Shown here: one piece after another, positions 26,201 to 37,721 of the stretch
Layout of the letters: each line of letters begins with the position of its first letter
Position numbering within the stretch: position 1 is the stretch's first letter
From: Aquanectria penicillioides
Taxonomy: Eukaryota > Ascomycota > Sordariomycetes > Hypocreales > Nectriaceae
Direction of reading: 5' to 3'
Length of the DNA stretch: 64,000 nt
Assembly (NCBI GenBank): GCA_003415625.1
Contig: PYIU01000005.1
Coordinates: forward strand, 1,555,001 to 1,619,000
Notes under the pieces: generated by a model
Seen by the model: the letters and a program-made list of their open reading frames with translations, nothing else
The model's database searches: none
Told to the model about the DNA's origin: nothing
Program-made: the position numbers and the translations under genes

Positions 26201-26922
26201 TAATGACGACCCAGAACTCCCTTAGGGCGACCCTCACTGCCAGAGGTGAATGAGAGAGTGGGGTTGCTGTCGGGTCCAATCAAGACATCGGGTACTGAGG
26301 CAGCTTTGTCTCGGACTGGGGCGAAGACGTCAACATCATTGATCTTGCCGCCATCCAAGAAGCCGTCATCGCCAATACGGAGGGAGGGAACCTCGGTCTT
26401 GAGGTTGAGCTCGTCATCAATGTACCGACGGACCAGCGGGGCTAATGGACCAGCCTCATCAGTGGCCCGGGCAATATTTACCAATGCACAGGGCTGTGCG
26501 ACTTCGAGATAGATCTGCTGTCTAGTGGGAGGATACAGAGGGTCCAAGACGCTCATAGTAGCGCCCGAGGCCTTGGTGGAGGAAGAAGAAGGTCAGCGAA
26601 TAGAGCGACTAGAACGGTTACATCGAGGTAGCCATACCAGAGTTCCCATGATGGCAACCACCAGGTCCACCGAACGATGAGCCCAGATCATGACGACATC
26701 TCCATTGGACACGCCGGCATCGTGAAGATGATGAGCGAGGATGTTGGAGGCCTCGAAGATTTGCTTGTAGGTGAATCTTCTCTCAGGAGTCGAAGACGTC
26801 TTGGTCTCGACGACACATGTCCGGTCCGGGTGCGCCAGAGCATTCTTGGTGAAGTGCTCGACGATGGAACCGTTGTAACCGGACCAGTCAAGGTCAATTG
26901 TGGGATCTGGGATGTTAGCCAT
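23239..26922 (-). CDS. LYS2: L-2-aminoadipate reductase (alpha-aminoadipate reductase large subunit)
   Basis: It reduces alpha-aminoadipate to its semialdehyde in the fungal lysine pathway, using ATP and NADPH, after a phosphopantetheinyl transferase arms the carrier domain. Exons are 26922-26638, 26571-25812 and 25753-23239, giving about 1186 residues, the family length. Order: adenylation domain ([49 protein letters not shown]), carrier domain with Ser in [11 protein letters not shown] (about 667), and NADPH reductase domain ([14 protein letters not shown], about 758; catalytic YGQTKW). One base is missing near 25198-25202: VPELNEW is followed in the +1 frame by ARFLEAN or PRFLEAN. A probable 5' UTR intron lies at 27035-26932. 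A-T-R order without a condensation domain, plus family length, identifies LYS2 and not a secondary-metabolite NRPS-like enzyme. Confidence 0.95.
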
Positions 26923-27591
26923 GCTGGAGAGCTGCAATGACTTTTCAGATGCCAACTTGGGGTGAAGTTGTTAGAGGGACGAAGTCCAACAACGACGCGG
27001 GCCAAAAAGTTTTCGAGTATGGCCAATTGACTCACCGGTTGTTTGCGAAATCGGGCAGCAGGGTTGGCGGGAAGCGTGGGGTAATGGAGGGGTCGTTGGG
27101 GTGCAAGAGCCGCCTGTGCAGGGTTGCCGAGGGGGCCCTTGGCAGTGGTGTTTCAGGGGACGAAGCTGCTGAATTGCAGCGCCGGGGTTGTTAAGCAGCA
27201 GGTACCTTTTTGTGTGAGGGGATGGCAAAATTGTACACCACCTTATCTTATCGCGCTATCTTATCGCTTGGACAGGGAAGTGGGGAGTGCCAGCTCGCTC
27301 TGGCTGGCCTGGCGGGCCTGGCAGACAGACAAAGGGGAGGCGCGTCGCGTGCAGGTTGTGAAAGGAAAAGTGCCCATTAACGCGAACCACTGTGCATCGA
27401 GTTTGCAACACTGTATTGCATCTCTCATCCCATGACTACTCGGACCTCAATCCTCACCACCAACTGCAAATTCATTCTCATACCATCGCGGTCTTCTTTT
27501 GCGCCAATCAAAGACGCCTTATCTCCTTCAAATCTCCCTCTTCTGTGCACACCGCCTCTTCTAAGTGGTTCCAGGTGCAAGCATCATCACC
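26923..27591. promoter_or_regulatory. Divergent promoter LYS2 / EAF3, with 5' UTR intron
   Basis: 669 bp separate the two start codons. On the LYS2 side an apparent 5' UTR intron runs 27035-26932 (GTGAGT donor, CTAAC branch, TTGCAG acceptor). A cluster of GATA-type sites lies at 27243-27266. The rest is C/T-rich leader of EAF3. Confidence 0.55.
27243..27266. promoter_or_regulatory. Four clustered GATA-factor sites
   Basis: YTATCD words (reverse of HGATAR) occur at 27243-27248, 27248-27253, 27256-27261 and 27261-27266, about 320-345 bp from both flanking start codons. Fungal GATA factors such as AreA/NIT2 often use closely spaced site pairs. Control of LYS2 or EAF3 by such a factor is an inference. 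Confidence 0.5.
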
Positions 27592-29707
27592 ATGGCTCCT
27601 GCACGCCAACAGCCGGCTCCGCCGCCGTTCAGCAAGGACGAAAAAGTCCTGTGCTTCCACATGGACATGCTCTACGAGGCTAAGATTATGGATGTTCAAC
27701 CCGGAGAGAAACCCAGTGACGGATACCGATACAAGGTTCACTACAAGGGTTGGAAGAACACCTGGGACGACTGGGTGCTTGTGGACCGCATCCGCCCCTT
27801 TGACGACGAGCACAAGGAGCTGGCCGCTCAGCTTCACGCGCAGCTCAAGAATAACATGCAAAGAAACACCAAACTCCCCAAAAAGGGGCCCCGTGGCCCT
27901 GAATCGGCAAGGGTGAGCGAAGAGCGCGCAGGTTCTGCAACTGTCCAAGGGGGCCGTGGGGGACGACGGGGCAAAGACTGGGAACTCGAGCAGGTAAGAG
28001 CATTCATTTGGTCTTCTTTGTGTTTTCCATCACCGTTCATTTTCCCCCCCGATGGACACCTGTGTTGTCGCTGTTTCTATTCTCCCAGTAGTCCTGGATC
28101 ATGAGAAGTCGGTCGTAGATTGATGGAAGGTGGCGATTTTCCTTGGCCGAGGAACGGATCCTTTGTCTTGTTGCCTCGCACCGAGGCAACTTGTTTGTCC
28201 TTTTTTTCGATGCACAAACCGTTAGAAAAAGATGGAGATGGGTCCAGATGCGATCAAACATTTCGTGGCAGGCTCCTGAATCGGCCATACGCCCTTCGGC
28301 AGTGTTATGGCAACGATTACAGGTTTCTCCTACCAGAGCGCTCTGCCACTCAAGTGCTTCTCCCCGACACCAACAGCTACCACCCTACAAGGCCGTCTAT
28401 CTATTCACTCCCCCACAGCCTTGCCTGTCCCTGCAGCCAGGCAGGAAATTGGCCAACCATTCATTTCTTCTTTCGCCAACCACTGAGTTCAATACTCTAC
28501 ACTGCAAAGTCACACTTACTAAACCCCTGGCTATTTACCCCAAACGTCATCTTATTACCTACCTACCTAACATTATGGCGCGTTCCCGACCTGGTTCTGC
28601 GAAAAAGCGTGCAACCAAGACTTGTCGAGATGCATCTCGTGCACGTGTGACAAGCGTTCACCCCAGCACATGCATGTTAGGGACAACCGGATTGGAGCAG
28701 CTTGAGGAGGCACCTGATCATCTCAAACAACTTCCGATGGAGGGTCACCATTATGTCTCTCCTTCTGGCGAGCTCGAATGCGATAGTCGATATGAATGGC
28801 CGCCATCTGGAGATGATGCCGATTGCGGGGAGCGTAAAGCGAAGGGTGCCGAGACTCGTCGGAGGCGTGCCAAGCAAACCCGACGTTCAAGATCCAGATA
28901 TGAGATGGTAGCCGCTACACTTATTTGCTTTTGCGATATGGACGAACCCCTTTCCTAAAAAAACCAAGCGGTTTGATCCATCTTCCCCCCATTTACACAT
29001 TCACGTTGATCACACACCGTTTGGTTCTGATACTGATCGTCACATTTAGGAGGATGCTTTCCACAACAAGCCTATGATTAACCTCCCGGTTCCCGACCAT
29101 GTTCAGGCCATGCTTGTAGACGATTGGGAGAACATTACGAAGAATAACCAGCTTGTTCCCCTGCCTCACTCCAAACCCGTCACTAAGATTCTCGAAGACT
29201 ATCTCGCAAGTGAGAAACCGCACCGAGAAGAGGGTTCTGCCAGTATGGACATTTTGGAAGAGGTCATTGCAGGCTTCCGGGAGTACTTCGAGAAGGCGCT
29301 GAGCAGAATATTGCTCTACCGGTACGAATATCCTCCATCATGATTGACATACAGGGCTAACTCCCGGCTAGATTTGAGCGCCACCAGTACATGGACGTGC
29401 GAAAGCTGTGGGAAAATGCGGAGGAAAACTCCGATATCAAGAACGTTTGCGACGTGTATGGCGCAGAACACTTATCTCGATTGATTGGTGGGTAGATGTC
29501 TGTCTCTCCTTGGATGTTTACTTACATTTTGTAGTCTCTCTCCCGGAACTTCTAGCTCAGACCAACATGGACCAGCAGTCAGTCTCGCGTCTCCGCGAGG
29601 AGATTGGAAAGTTCACTGTCTGGCTGGGCAAGAACTGCGAGACTTATTTTGTGAGCGAGTATGAAACTCCGTCTCAGGAGTACATCGATAAGGCCCGCAG
29701 CTTCTAG
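27592..29707 (+). CDS. EAF3: Chromatin protein Eaf3/MRG15 (NuA4 and Rpd3S subunit)
   Basis: A chromodomain reader of methylated H3K36 that guides the NuA4 acetyltransferase and the Rpd3S deacetylase. Exons are 27592-27993, 29050-29321, 29372-29487 and 29535-29707, giving 320 residues, the family length. The N-terminal chromo barrel shows KVLCFHMDMLYEAKIMD and HYKGWKNTWDDWVLVDRIRP. A basic Gly-rich linker (GGRGGRRGKDWELEQ) leads to the MRG domain (INLPVPDHVQAMLVDDWENI; AGFREYFEKALSRILLYRFE; VCDVYGAEHLSRLIVSLPEL; TNMDQQSVSRLREEIGKF). Intron 1 is 1056 nt, far longer than any other here, and holds an open frame that could be an alternative exon. Introns start GTAAGA, GTACGA and GTGGGT. The gene diverges from LYS2. 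Confidence 0.95.
28575..28907 (+). other. ORF inside EAF3 intron 1, possible alternative first exon
   Basis: An open frame from ATG (28575) to a possible donor (ATG|GTAGCC, 28908) encodes a basic 111-residue piece ending KGAETRRRRAKQTRRSRSRY. It ends on a codon boundary and would join in frame to the MRG exon at 29050. It matches no domain I know and the donor is weak. An alternative promoter or exon, or chance, are all possible. Confidence 0.25.
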
Positions 29708-30291
29708 GACTTGTCTGTGGGAGATGCGCTGTAGTAGAGTCGGGGTTTCCACCACCCGGTATGGGCAACGATATCTGATTGTCACCGGGTCGAGCATAAT
29801 GGTAAGCTGGAAGAGTTGGACAAGTAATTGTTGCCTGATGTGAAAGCATTCTTGGCTAGCCCAAGTCGTTGCCATTGCTGATTTTGGAGAACGTATTTGG
29901 GGGTACTGAAAACAATAAACAAGGTCATACATGTAGGATAGCGGGGGTTTGTTTCTAGTTTATTTTTCCCGAGTGGGTAGCCAATGGATGGAAGGTTCAA
30001 AACTAGACCACGTCACGAAGAAGATAGAGAGGGACCTGAGCTCATTAGGCTCAGGGAGGTGATGTTTGACGTATTGTGATTGTTGCAATTCTAGTCCTTT
30101 CCACGGGAAGCTGGCCACTGCTTCAACCAGCCCCGTCTTTTGTACAGATGTCGTTACAATATAGTACACCCTCGTATTTCTCTTGAATCGTCTCCATCTC
30201 ATATCCCCCTCCTTTTTTTTGGTCCTTCCATAACGAGCATTTCTAACGTGCCCACAAGCCATGGCTAAATCACCCTCCTCTTCGGCGGAGC
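29708..30291. other. Convergent 3' flanks, EAF3 / MRPL33
   Basis: 584 bp between two stop codons. It is T-rich on the MRPL33 side and should hold both terminators. No gene is seen. Confidence 0.6.
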
Positions 30292-30555
30292 TCATGCCCG
30301 CGGCACAGCCTTCTCAACGTAGAAGCCAGCGTCCGGCGTCCGCTCCTGCTTGACCTCCTGCTTGGTGAGTCGGCGGTCCACCTCCTGGACGGTGACAAGC
30401 TCCTTGACCTTGAGGATCATACCGGCGAACTGCGGGTGCACTGGGTGGAAGACGGTCTGCATGCGGCGGCGAAGGCCAAGGGCGGCCAGCACGCCGCGCG
30501 TGCGCTCGGGGAGGCCGATTGCCGAGCGTCGGAGGGTGATGCGGAAGTAAGACAT
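30292..30555 (-). CDS. MRPL33: Mitochondrial ribosomal protein uL30m (yeast MRPL33)
   Basis: A single exon of 87 residues encoding a protein of the mitochondrial large ribosomal subunit. It begins [20 protein letters not shown], which carries the L30 signature (short beta strand, then Arg/Ser-IGLP, then a helix), and continues [20 protein letters not shown] and [15 protein letters not shown], typical of L30: a Leu-Arg-Arg helix, then a strand binding 23S-like rRNA. The C-terminus extends about 25 residues beyond bacterial L30. No separate targeting sequence is visible; the basic N-terminus may serve. The ATG is preceded by CCGCA and the frame upstream gives no conserved extension. Confidence 0.9.
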   Translation of the reverse strand: MSYFRITLRRSAIGLPERTRGVLAALGLRRRMQTVFHPVHPQFAGMILKVKELVTVQEVDRRLTKQEVKQERTPDAGFYVEKAVPRA

Positions 30556-31595
30556 TGCGGCGGTGTTTTTTCTGATTGCTCTTCCGAGGTCGTGAGCAGA
30601 GTGGGAGGTAGAGTTCGGGGGCGAAGTTGCGGCTTTGAAGGGGGGTGGGGAGATCCGGAGACTGGAGGAGGAGCGTGAGAAGGGTTGCGCGGCAGGAGGG
30701 CGAATCAATTGGATGCCTACACTCAATGTCGCCTGGGAATTGCAGTCGCAGTCGCAGGGAGAGAAGCGGGGGGATCGCAAAATGCACCCGCCGTCGTCGT
30801 TTTGGTCGTCCGTTGAGAGATGCACACCGAGCAAGCAGCAGTTCAAGCAAAATCCACTTCGGCCGCCAAGCATTTCTTGCGGGACGCGGACTATTCCGCC
30901 CCGTCACGACGTCATGTGACCTACGGCTGTGCTGCCCCAGCAGCAAAGCTCATGGGCCCCAAAACGGTGCACGCGAGCAACGCCTTTCAACTGAGAAACG
31001 CCCCATTGGGTCGTGAAAGCTTATCGAAGCGAACCGGCCGATGGCCAAAATTAGTGCTTACGGGATTTGGGATCTTGGAGATGCCTCCTCGTGCTTGAAA
31101 CGTTCGGCATCCGTGAGTTGTCCCGTCGGGGGTTCACTGGTCGGGTCCCGAACCGCTAGGCTTCATTCCCGACGCTGCAGGTATACCGGTACAGACTTAA
31201 GACACATGTCTAATGCATGCAACCGCAAGACGTCAGCTACGAGCTTTGCTTACGAGAGACTAGTGATATAAGGCATCATAGGGTATTCTATTTGTGTTCG
31301 AAAGTGTTGGCCAGGTTGCTCCACCTGGAGAATCATGTGCACAACTGCAAGGCTGAATGGGGAAGCGAATTGGCCAATCAAATCGTCACGACGTTGGGTT
31401 CATCATTTTCATGTCTATGATCAAACGAGTAATTTGGAGAACTATCTTGTGGCCTCCTAGCACTAGTTACATTGTATCGGGAATTCTCATACAGCCTTCC
31501 GCTTTTCCTCCCGTCTCCAGGCCGTAGCACTAAATCATCAAATGCACAGACGCCTTGTCTCTAACCCTCGCATTATCGTCATCCTCTGCACTACC
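30556..31595. other. Spacer MRPL33 / ACL1
   Basis: It contains the MRPL33 promoter and, towards 31595, the ACL1 3' UTR. No gene is supported. Confidence 0.6.
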
Positions 31596-33646
31596 TTACA
31601 GGGAGACCTCCACTCTACCCTCAGCGCCAGGAGCACCTGACTCCCGCAAGTTGGGCAGGAGGTAGGTGATGTCGTCCCAGGGGTGGCGGTAGAGACCAGT
31701 GCGGAGACGCTTCTGGTCGAGGTAGTGGGCAATAAGACCGATGCTTCGGCCGAGGACGAAAAGACCGTTGAGGACACCCATCTTGAGGTAGTCCTCGGCC
31801 TCCTCGGCGGAGAAGGCACCGCAGTTGCGGAGGAGATCGACGAAGCAGACGGCAATGCAGCCGTCGACGTTGAGGATCAGGTTGTCCTTCTTGGAGGTGG
31901 TGACGGTCTCGACGGCCAGGGCGTAGTCGAGAAGCTTGTGTGTGGGGAAGTTGGCCATGACGTACTCCTTGACCAGCTCGACACGCAAGTCGGGGTTGTT
32001 TCGCGACTTGATACGGTGACCGATACCGGGGATGAGCTTGTTAGCCTTGCGCATGCCGTCAACGAACTCTCGGGGGCTCAGGCCCTTGTCGAAAGCCTTG
32101 GTGAACTCCTCAGCGGCACCGTCAAGGGCACCACCGAATCGGGAACCAATGGTCAGGAGACCAGAGACAAGGGCGCTGATGAGGTCCTTGCCGGCACGGG
32201 TGGTGATGATGGTGTTCATGGCACCGGACACGGCGGGACCGTGATCGGCAGTGAGCATGAGAACCATCTCGAGGAACTTGGAGGCGTAGGAGGGGAGGCG
32301 GCGGCGGAACCACAGGAGGGACATGACACCACCAATGCCGATCTCCTCCTTGAAAACGTCGGAGATGGGCATACCAGCGTAGAGGAGCTCCTGACCACGG
32401 TCGTCGGAGATGGTGGAGATGAAGGCAGCGGGCTTGCGGATGAGGCCAAGCTCCTGGGCCCAGGCGTAGTCGATGGGGATCTTGGGAACGACGGGCTCGG
32501 CCTGGGAATAACAACACCCTCCTTGACGAGCTTGTCGTAGACGGACTTGAGGAGAGAGGGGAGCTCCTCGAAGGTGTCGGGAACGTAGAAGCCAGCCTCA
32601 CGCATCTTCTCGTTCTTCATCTTGGCAGTCTCGAGCTGAGAGTTTGCGAAAGAGCCGGCGTGACCGAACTGAACCTCGGTCTTGAACATGCTGGCGCAAG
32701 TACCAATGGCCCAGGCAACAATAGGCTTGGTGATGATGCCCTGCTTGACAGCGTCAATGACCTTGTACTCCTCAACACCGCCGACCTCACCGAGGAGGAC
32801 GAGGATCTTGCACTCAGGGTCGGCCTGGTAGCGGAGAAGGTGGTCAATGAAGGTGGTACCGGGGTATCGGTCACCGCCGATGGCAATGCCCTCGTAGACA
32901 CCGTCGGTGTTCTGGGAGATGATGTTGTTGAGCTCGTTGGACATGCCACCAGACTTGGAGACGTAACCGACGGAACCCTTGCGGTAGAGCTTGGAGGCGA
33001 CAATGTTGTCCATCATACCACCAGTGTTACCGATCTTGAAGCTGCCGGGCTTGATACCACCGACAGTGGCGGGGCCAATGATGGTGACACCCTTCTTCTT
33101 GGCCACATGGGCGATCTCACGAGCTCGCTGTATAGTGAGAAAAAAGTCATGATTAGCTTCTGTGCGGGGGGATTTTCTTGCGGGGCAATTCGGCGGAATT
33201 GGCAGGAAAGACTCACGCGCTCGGGGACACCCTCAGCGATGATGGCAATGGTCTTGACCTGGGGTTCTCCATCAACTCCATGGTAGAGCTGTAGACACTT
33301 CGCGACGAAGCGAAGTTGACGACGACATCGACGTCGGGGTGCTTGGCCATGGCCTTGTCGACCTGCTGGTAGACGGGCAGGAGGGTCTCGCTGGTGCCCA
33401 GTACATCTTGCTGACGAACTGGCCACCGAAGGTGTAGATGATGCCGGCGACAGAAGGCTTGGCGCGCTTGCAGATGAAGTCGAAATCCAGCATGCCCTGG
33501 ACGGCTCTGGGCTGAAGACCGTAGACGAAGCATCGGGTCTTGTCGGTGAAGAGGGCATGCTCGGGGAGAGGGCTCAGCGGCCGGCTGGGAGCCGGGAAGC
33601 GCTGGATGTTGTCGTTAGCCGACAGGTTGGTGGTGGAGGGAGCCAT
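31596..33646 (-). CDS. ACL1: ATP-citrate lyase subunit 1 (C-terminal half, citrate-synthase-like), three apparent 1-nt assembly gaps
   Basis: With ACL2 it cleaves cytosolic citrate to acetyl-CoA and oxaloacetate, feeding fatty-acid and sterol synthesis and histone acetylation. Exons are 33646-33217 and 33127-31596 (intron 33216-33128, GTGAGT), giving about 654 residues once three bases are restored. The CoA-binding/succinyl-CoA-ligase part shows [20 protein letters not shown] and [13 protein letters not shown], with the active-site His in [10 protein letters not shown]. The citrate-synthase-like part shows [20 protein letters not shown] and [14 protein letters not shown]. Frame breaks are at 33397-33399 (TGGGCACC should be TGGGGCACC), 33261-33264 (AACCCCAG needs one more C) and 32504-32506 (ATTCCCAG needs one more C). 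Every residue expected around the breaks is regained, so a working gene is most likely. Confidence 0.95.
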
Positions 33647-34098
33647 TGCGAAAGAGTCGAGCTCGATTCGTGTGGTCGGGAGGAAGTTGATGAGGAGGAG
33701 CGAAGGTGAGAGAGCTGGAGAAAGGCGGAAGAAAAAAGAAACCCAAGTCAGCAGCAGCTGGGAGACGAAGAGACGCTCTGAGCTCTAGAGTGGAGGCTCT
33801 GAGGAATTAGACGAAGAGCAGGAGGAGGAGGATGAGGGAGGAATCTGGGAGGGAAAAGGAGGCAAAATCAACGGGAGGAAACGTTTGAAAGACGGACCTC
33901 AAGTTGAACGAGACGAGACGGGAGAAATGACGGAGGGGCGGGGAGAAGAGAGGAGCACAGGATTTCAGGAGGGATTGTCTAGAAGTGGTGGTGGGCGGGT
34001 GAGCTAGGTTCGTTGAACTTGGACGAGGCTGCGCGGGCGGGCATTGGCGTGGGCTGGGGGGGTGAGCGAGGTACCTCCCGTCCCGGAGGGGAGTTGCT

Positions 34099-34110
34099 GG
34101 AGGTACCTCC
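34099..34110. repeat. Perfect 12-bp palindrome GGAGGTACCTCC
   Basis: It lies about 460 bp upstream of the ACL1 start, 22 bp from another GAGGTACCTC palindrome (34068-34077). Symmetry suits a dimeric DNA-binding protein; no known factor is claimed. Confidence 0.6.
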
Positions 34111-36930
34111 AGCACTGAGGGTAGCTGTCGGTAGCTGGAGCGCCAGGGGCGAGCACCACCGAAAAAAAATTAGTGGGGTTGGTGCACGCTGCAGCCAGCT
34201 CCAGGTACCTACCCTACCCGACCCATGCTTTACCCCCAGTCCCCGGCGCCCAGTTGCTTGGCCGCCTCCAGTGGGTTCTTGGTTCTTGCTCCCACGTCCC
34301 CTTCCACTCCCGTGCATCGGCGGCGGGCACCGGCCACTGGGCCAGCCAGGTACGTAAAACCGCCCCTCCATATCGGGAGCCGGAGGGTTGACGCAAAAAC
34401 TTACCGGCCGCAGAGGGTGGTTTGCGGGAAAGATCTGGTGGGTGACTCGAATTCGACCGAAGCTCAACAGCACTTTGTCTGACTAGAATTGTCCCGAATC
34501 AAGATAGCGCGGGCGTGCGAATGGAATTCGAATTCGAATCCAGATCCAACGGCCGGTGAACGAGTACGATGCTTCGAGCGCGGGTACGTACATGCGTAAG
34601 GGCCTGCGACTAGTTGAGAGTTGGGGCCAAGGATTTTTTTGGGGATGTCGCATTCTCTGGGTCCTCTTTTTTTTTTCGTTGCGGTGATCTGTTGAATCCC
34701 ACGCCGCCAGCGCCAAGTGACACTTGACGTAACGAGGCAAGACCGCATTAGTTACCCGTGGATTTGCATTGAACCCAGGCTTGCCCGACTTTTTGGCGCG
34801 GGCTTCAACACTGTCAGACTCACACACGCAACACAACACAACACAACTCACACACGCCAGTGTGGGAGTGCCGGAGGTACACAAAGTACCGGTACATGGC
34901 GGGGTTGTTCACCTAGGTCGGTGGTAGCTTGTAAGTCGACAGATTTTCCCCCACCACAGCCTCTTCCCAAAAGGAACCCAGGCAGAATGGTAAGGCCACC
35001 GGCCAGGACAGGCCAGCTTCGAATCCACGGGGCCGGAGCAGAAAAGGGAAACAAACACACTTGTGCTTGTGGATAGTACTTGGCACAGCTTGTGTGAGAG
35101 AAAAATGGCGGGGGCCGTCTGCACCTTGGCACGATGGCTTCGATGGTGACCGTTGGCCGGCACCCTTCGGTGCAGGACCATACAGGCACCCTTGACGGCG
35201 CCATCTTGGGATGATCTCAAGGATCGTCACCCCAAAAATACCATGATCCCGTGGATGCCGTCAGCCCCTATTTGCTGAGCAAAAACCCCAAATGGCCAGG
35301 CCTGGCAGACCTGCCGCCAGTCAGCCTCCAGTCAAACTTGTCCCCGTAACCGAGCGTCCTCATATGGGCGGTCTCGTGTTGGCTGGATGGGCTTCCTAAC
35401 AGGGCATGTCATTCCTGAGCCATGATCCTCCCAAGGGGTTAGAGCCATGGAGGAGGGGTGTGCGGTGTGGAACATGGCGTCTCATGGCGCCCTGAAAAGA
35501 AACTCGATTGCTGCACCTTGTGCCAGAGGGAATCAAGAGGGTAAAGAAAATCGATCTACATGAAGCTACTGGCTTCATTCGACCCGACCTGTTCCACCGT
35601 GAATGCGACAAGTTTTTTTGCCGCTCTGGCTCTCCACTTCCACCGAGATTCGGAGGCCGATAGATGATGGACAGCGAGTCTCGTTCCGTTACCTGCCGGC
35701 GCTGGAGCCCTGTATGTGTGTGGGCATTGTGGGCGCTGTGGGCGCTGTGGGCTCCGGGTGGGGAGATGGATGGTGGGATGGGGGTGGGTTAGCGGGAGAG
35801 GGGCAGCCCAAGGCCGCTGACCACCCACTGTCGAGCACAAACTCGATCACTGTCAGCTCACTGGCAGAAGGTGCTGTAAGTGCCCGGAGAGAGCCCGCAA
35901 GCCAGCGGGCGAGCAGCGTTGAATGAGAGCTGGAGGTCCAGTGCCTTTGTGCCTCTTGTCGGCGCGGCTCCGGAGGCTTGGAGCTGAGATCAGATCCGGG
36001 AAAAGTCGTTCGAGGTACCACCTCCGAAAGCTGCCGCACCGAGGTACAGAGTAAGACGCCCGTCGGGATAAGTCCGTCGTCAGCTTGCGGCTGAGAAAAC
36101 GAACAGCCCATCGGATCTACCAACGAACACGACCAGCACCTTGCCTTGATAATTCTAAGGTGCATTGTACGTACACTTGCACGTTCGCACGTTCGCACGC
36201 TTGCACGCTTCCCCGGAGTCCGAGCCCGAGCTCAGGCCAGGCCAATCCGGGCAGGGTTCAATCTCTCCCGACTGGACCTCCGGGAGCTGGCGGTCGGGGT
36301 GTTGTGCCGCCAGCACAGTACCTGCTGCTGCCCCCCGTCCCGCGCTTGAAGCCAGAATGAACCCTCCGCGTCTCACAGGACGACGTCCCGTCCCTTCCTC
36401 GCTCCTAGTGCTTGCTGTAGCTCGTCGGGGACGGCTTGGGGGCCAATCTTCCCCAGCCTTCCATGATGTTCCCACCGCGCCCACCCTCGCTCACACCCCT
36501 AGCTCTCAACCAAGCTCTCGGTTGCCGGCCTACGCAGCCCCAAGGGAAACCCCCCCGCCTCCAAACACACAAATAACCGAAAAGAAATTGACCGAAACTC
36601 GGGGGAAATTTGGGCGAGTAGTGTGCGACGGTCGTGGCGGATTTCGGCGGGCTAATCGTGTCGAATGTCGAATGTCGTGTCGGGGCATGGTCCACTTGGT
36701 CCTCAACAGCTGGGGATGAGAGTGTTTTTCGGTTGTGGTCCTCTCGAGGGCAAGTACCGGTACCTCGCGGGTACCTCTGTGGGTGCATGCCGCCTCCCAG
36801 CGGTTTTTGGGGCACACCCGAGACCCCAAAGGTTTTTTGGGTTTTTTTTTACTGCCGCGTGCCTGTGTCTCTCAGCCCCCCGGGCGGCCCCCAGCAAACC
36901 CAGCCATGCGCCAGTCAGGCCCGGATTCTC

Positions 36931-36973
36931 GAGGTACCTCAGCAGGGTGTGCCAGGGGTCCAACAGGTACCTG
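36931..36973. repeat. Paired palindromes GAGGTACCTC and CAGGTACCTG
   Basis: Two perfect 10-bp palindromes start 33 bp apart (36931-36940 and 36964-36973), about 750-790 bp upstream of the ACL2 start, mirroring the pair near ACL1. Confidence 0.6.
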
Positions 36974-37721
36974 CTCAACCCAACCCACTTCACTGACCGC
37001 CCACGCATGGCGCCCACACAGACTCCCAGACCATCCACTGACGGAGAGGCGGGCGGCGACGGAGGGGTAGGTACCGTTCAAGGGGCGACGCTGGGTGGGA
37101 GGGGATGGGATGAGCCAGCCTCCACCCACCGTCTCAATCCCCTTTGAGGCGCCAAATCCTGGGAGCTTCGTTTTTTCGAGAGACAGCTGCTGCCCGGCTC
37201 CATCTTCATCCATCTTCTCCCTCCCATCTCCCATCTCCCGTCTCTGCATCTCTCGCGCGACATCATCTTCCCTTGGCTCCTCCATCTCCCGCTTTCCTCC
37301 TCAACCCCTCCAGCGTCTGCCATTTCATTGTCGCAGTCCAGCTCTTGAGCTTCTGTCTTCACTGGTGAGTGACAGCTTTACCCCCCACCGCCGCCGCCTT
37401 TTTTCGTCCACTTGGACCACACTTGTCCCAGCGTTGTCTTGCCATTGCGCCCACGCTTCGTCGTGATTGTCGTCGCGATTCCCGTCACCTTGCGCCTGAA
37501 TAGCTTCAGCTTCACCTCCCGGGTTCAGCTCCAGCCTTCTGCCCTCCTCGCCCGCACTTGCGCGCGAATCCGCAGCGTTTCGTCCCCAAGGCCCCGCCCG
37601 CTGACGCTTTCTCTCCTCACATCCAGAATTGAATAAGACAGACACTCGTCCGCTCATCCCGCCAACTCACCTAGTCCTCTCTTCCACTTCTCTTCCGTAA
37701 TTCTCATCATCCACATCCACA

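Larger units (their letters stand above)
33647..37721. promoter_or_regulatory. Divergent ACL1-ACL2 spacer, 4.1 kb, rich in GGTACC palindromes
   Basis: The two ATP-citrate lyase genes diverge across 4075 bp. GGTACC occurs at least nine times (about 34070, 34102, 34204, 36014, 36759, 36770, 36933, 36966 and 37070), against about one expected by chance. Several sit in larger perfect palindromes: GAGGTACCTC at 34068-34077 and 36931-36940, GGAGGTACCTCC at 34099-34110, and CAGGTACCTG at 36964-36973. The last 600 bp before ACL2 are C/T-rich leader with a plausible 5' UTR intron donor near 37374. No coding gene is supported. Confidence 0.6.

Noticed and set aside
23239..26922. NRPS-like secondary-metabolite gene
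   Set aside because: A-T-R order, total length and motifs identify alpha-aminoadipate reductase of lysine synthesis; no other cluster genes are nearby.
31683..33286. Long plus-strand frames (285 and 208 residues) opposite ACL1
   Set aside because: Antisense shadows of a highly codon-biased conserved gene.
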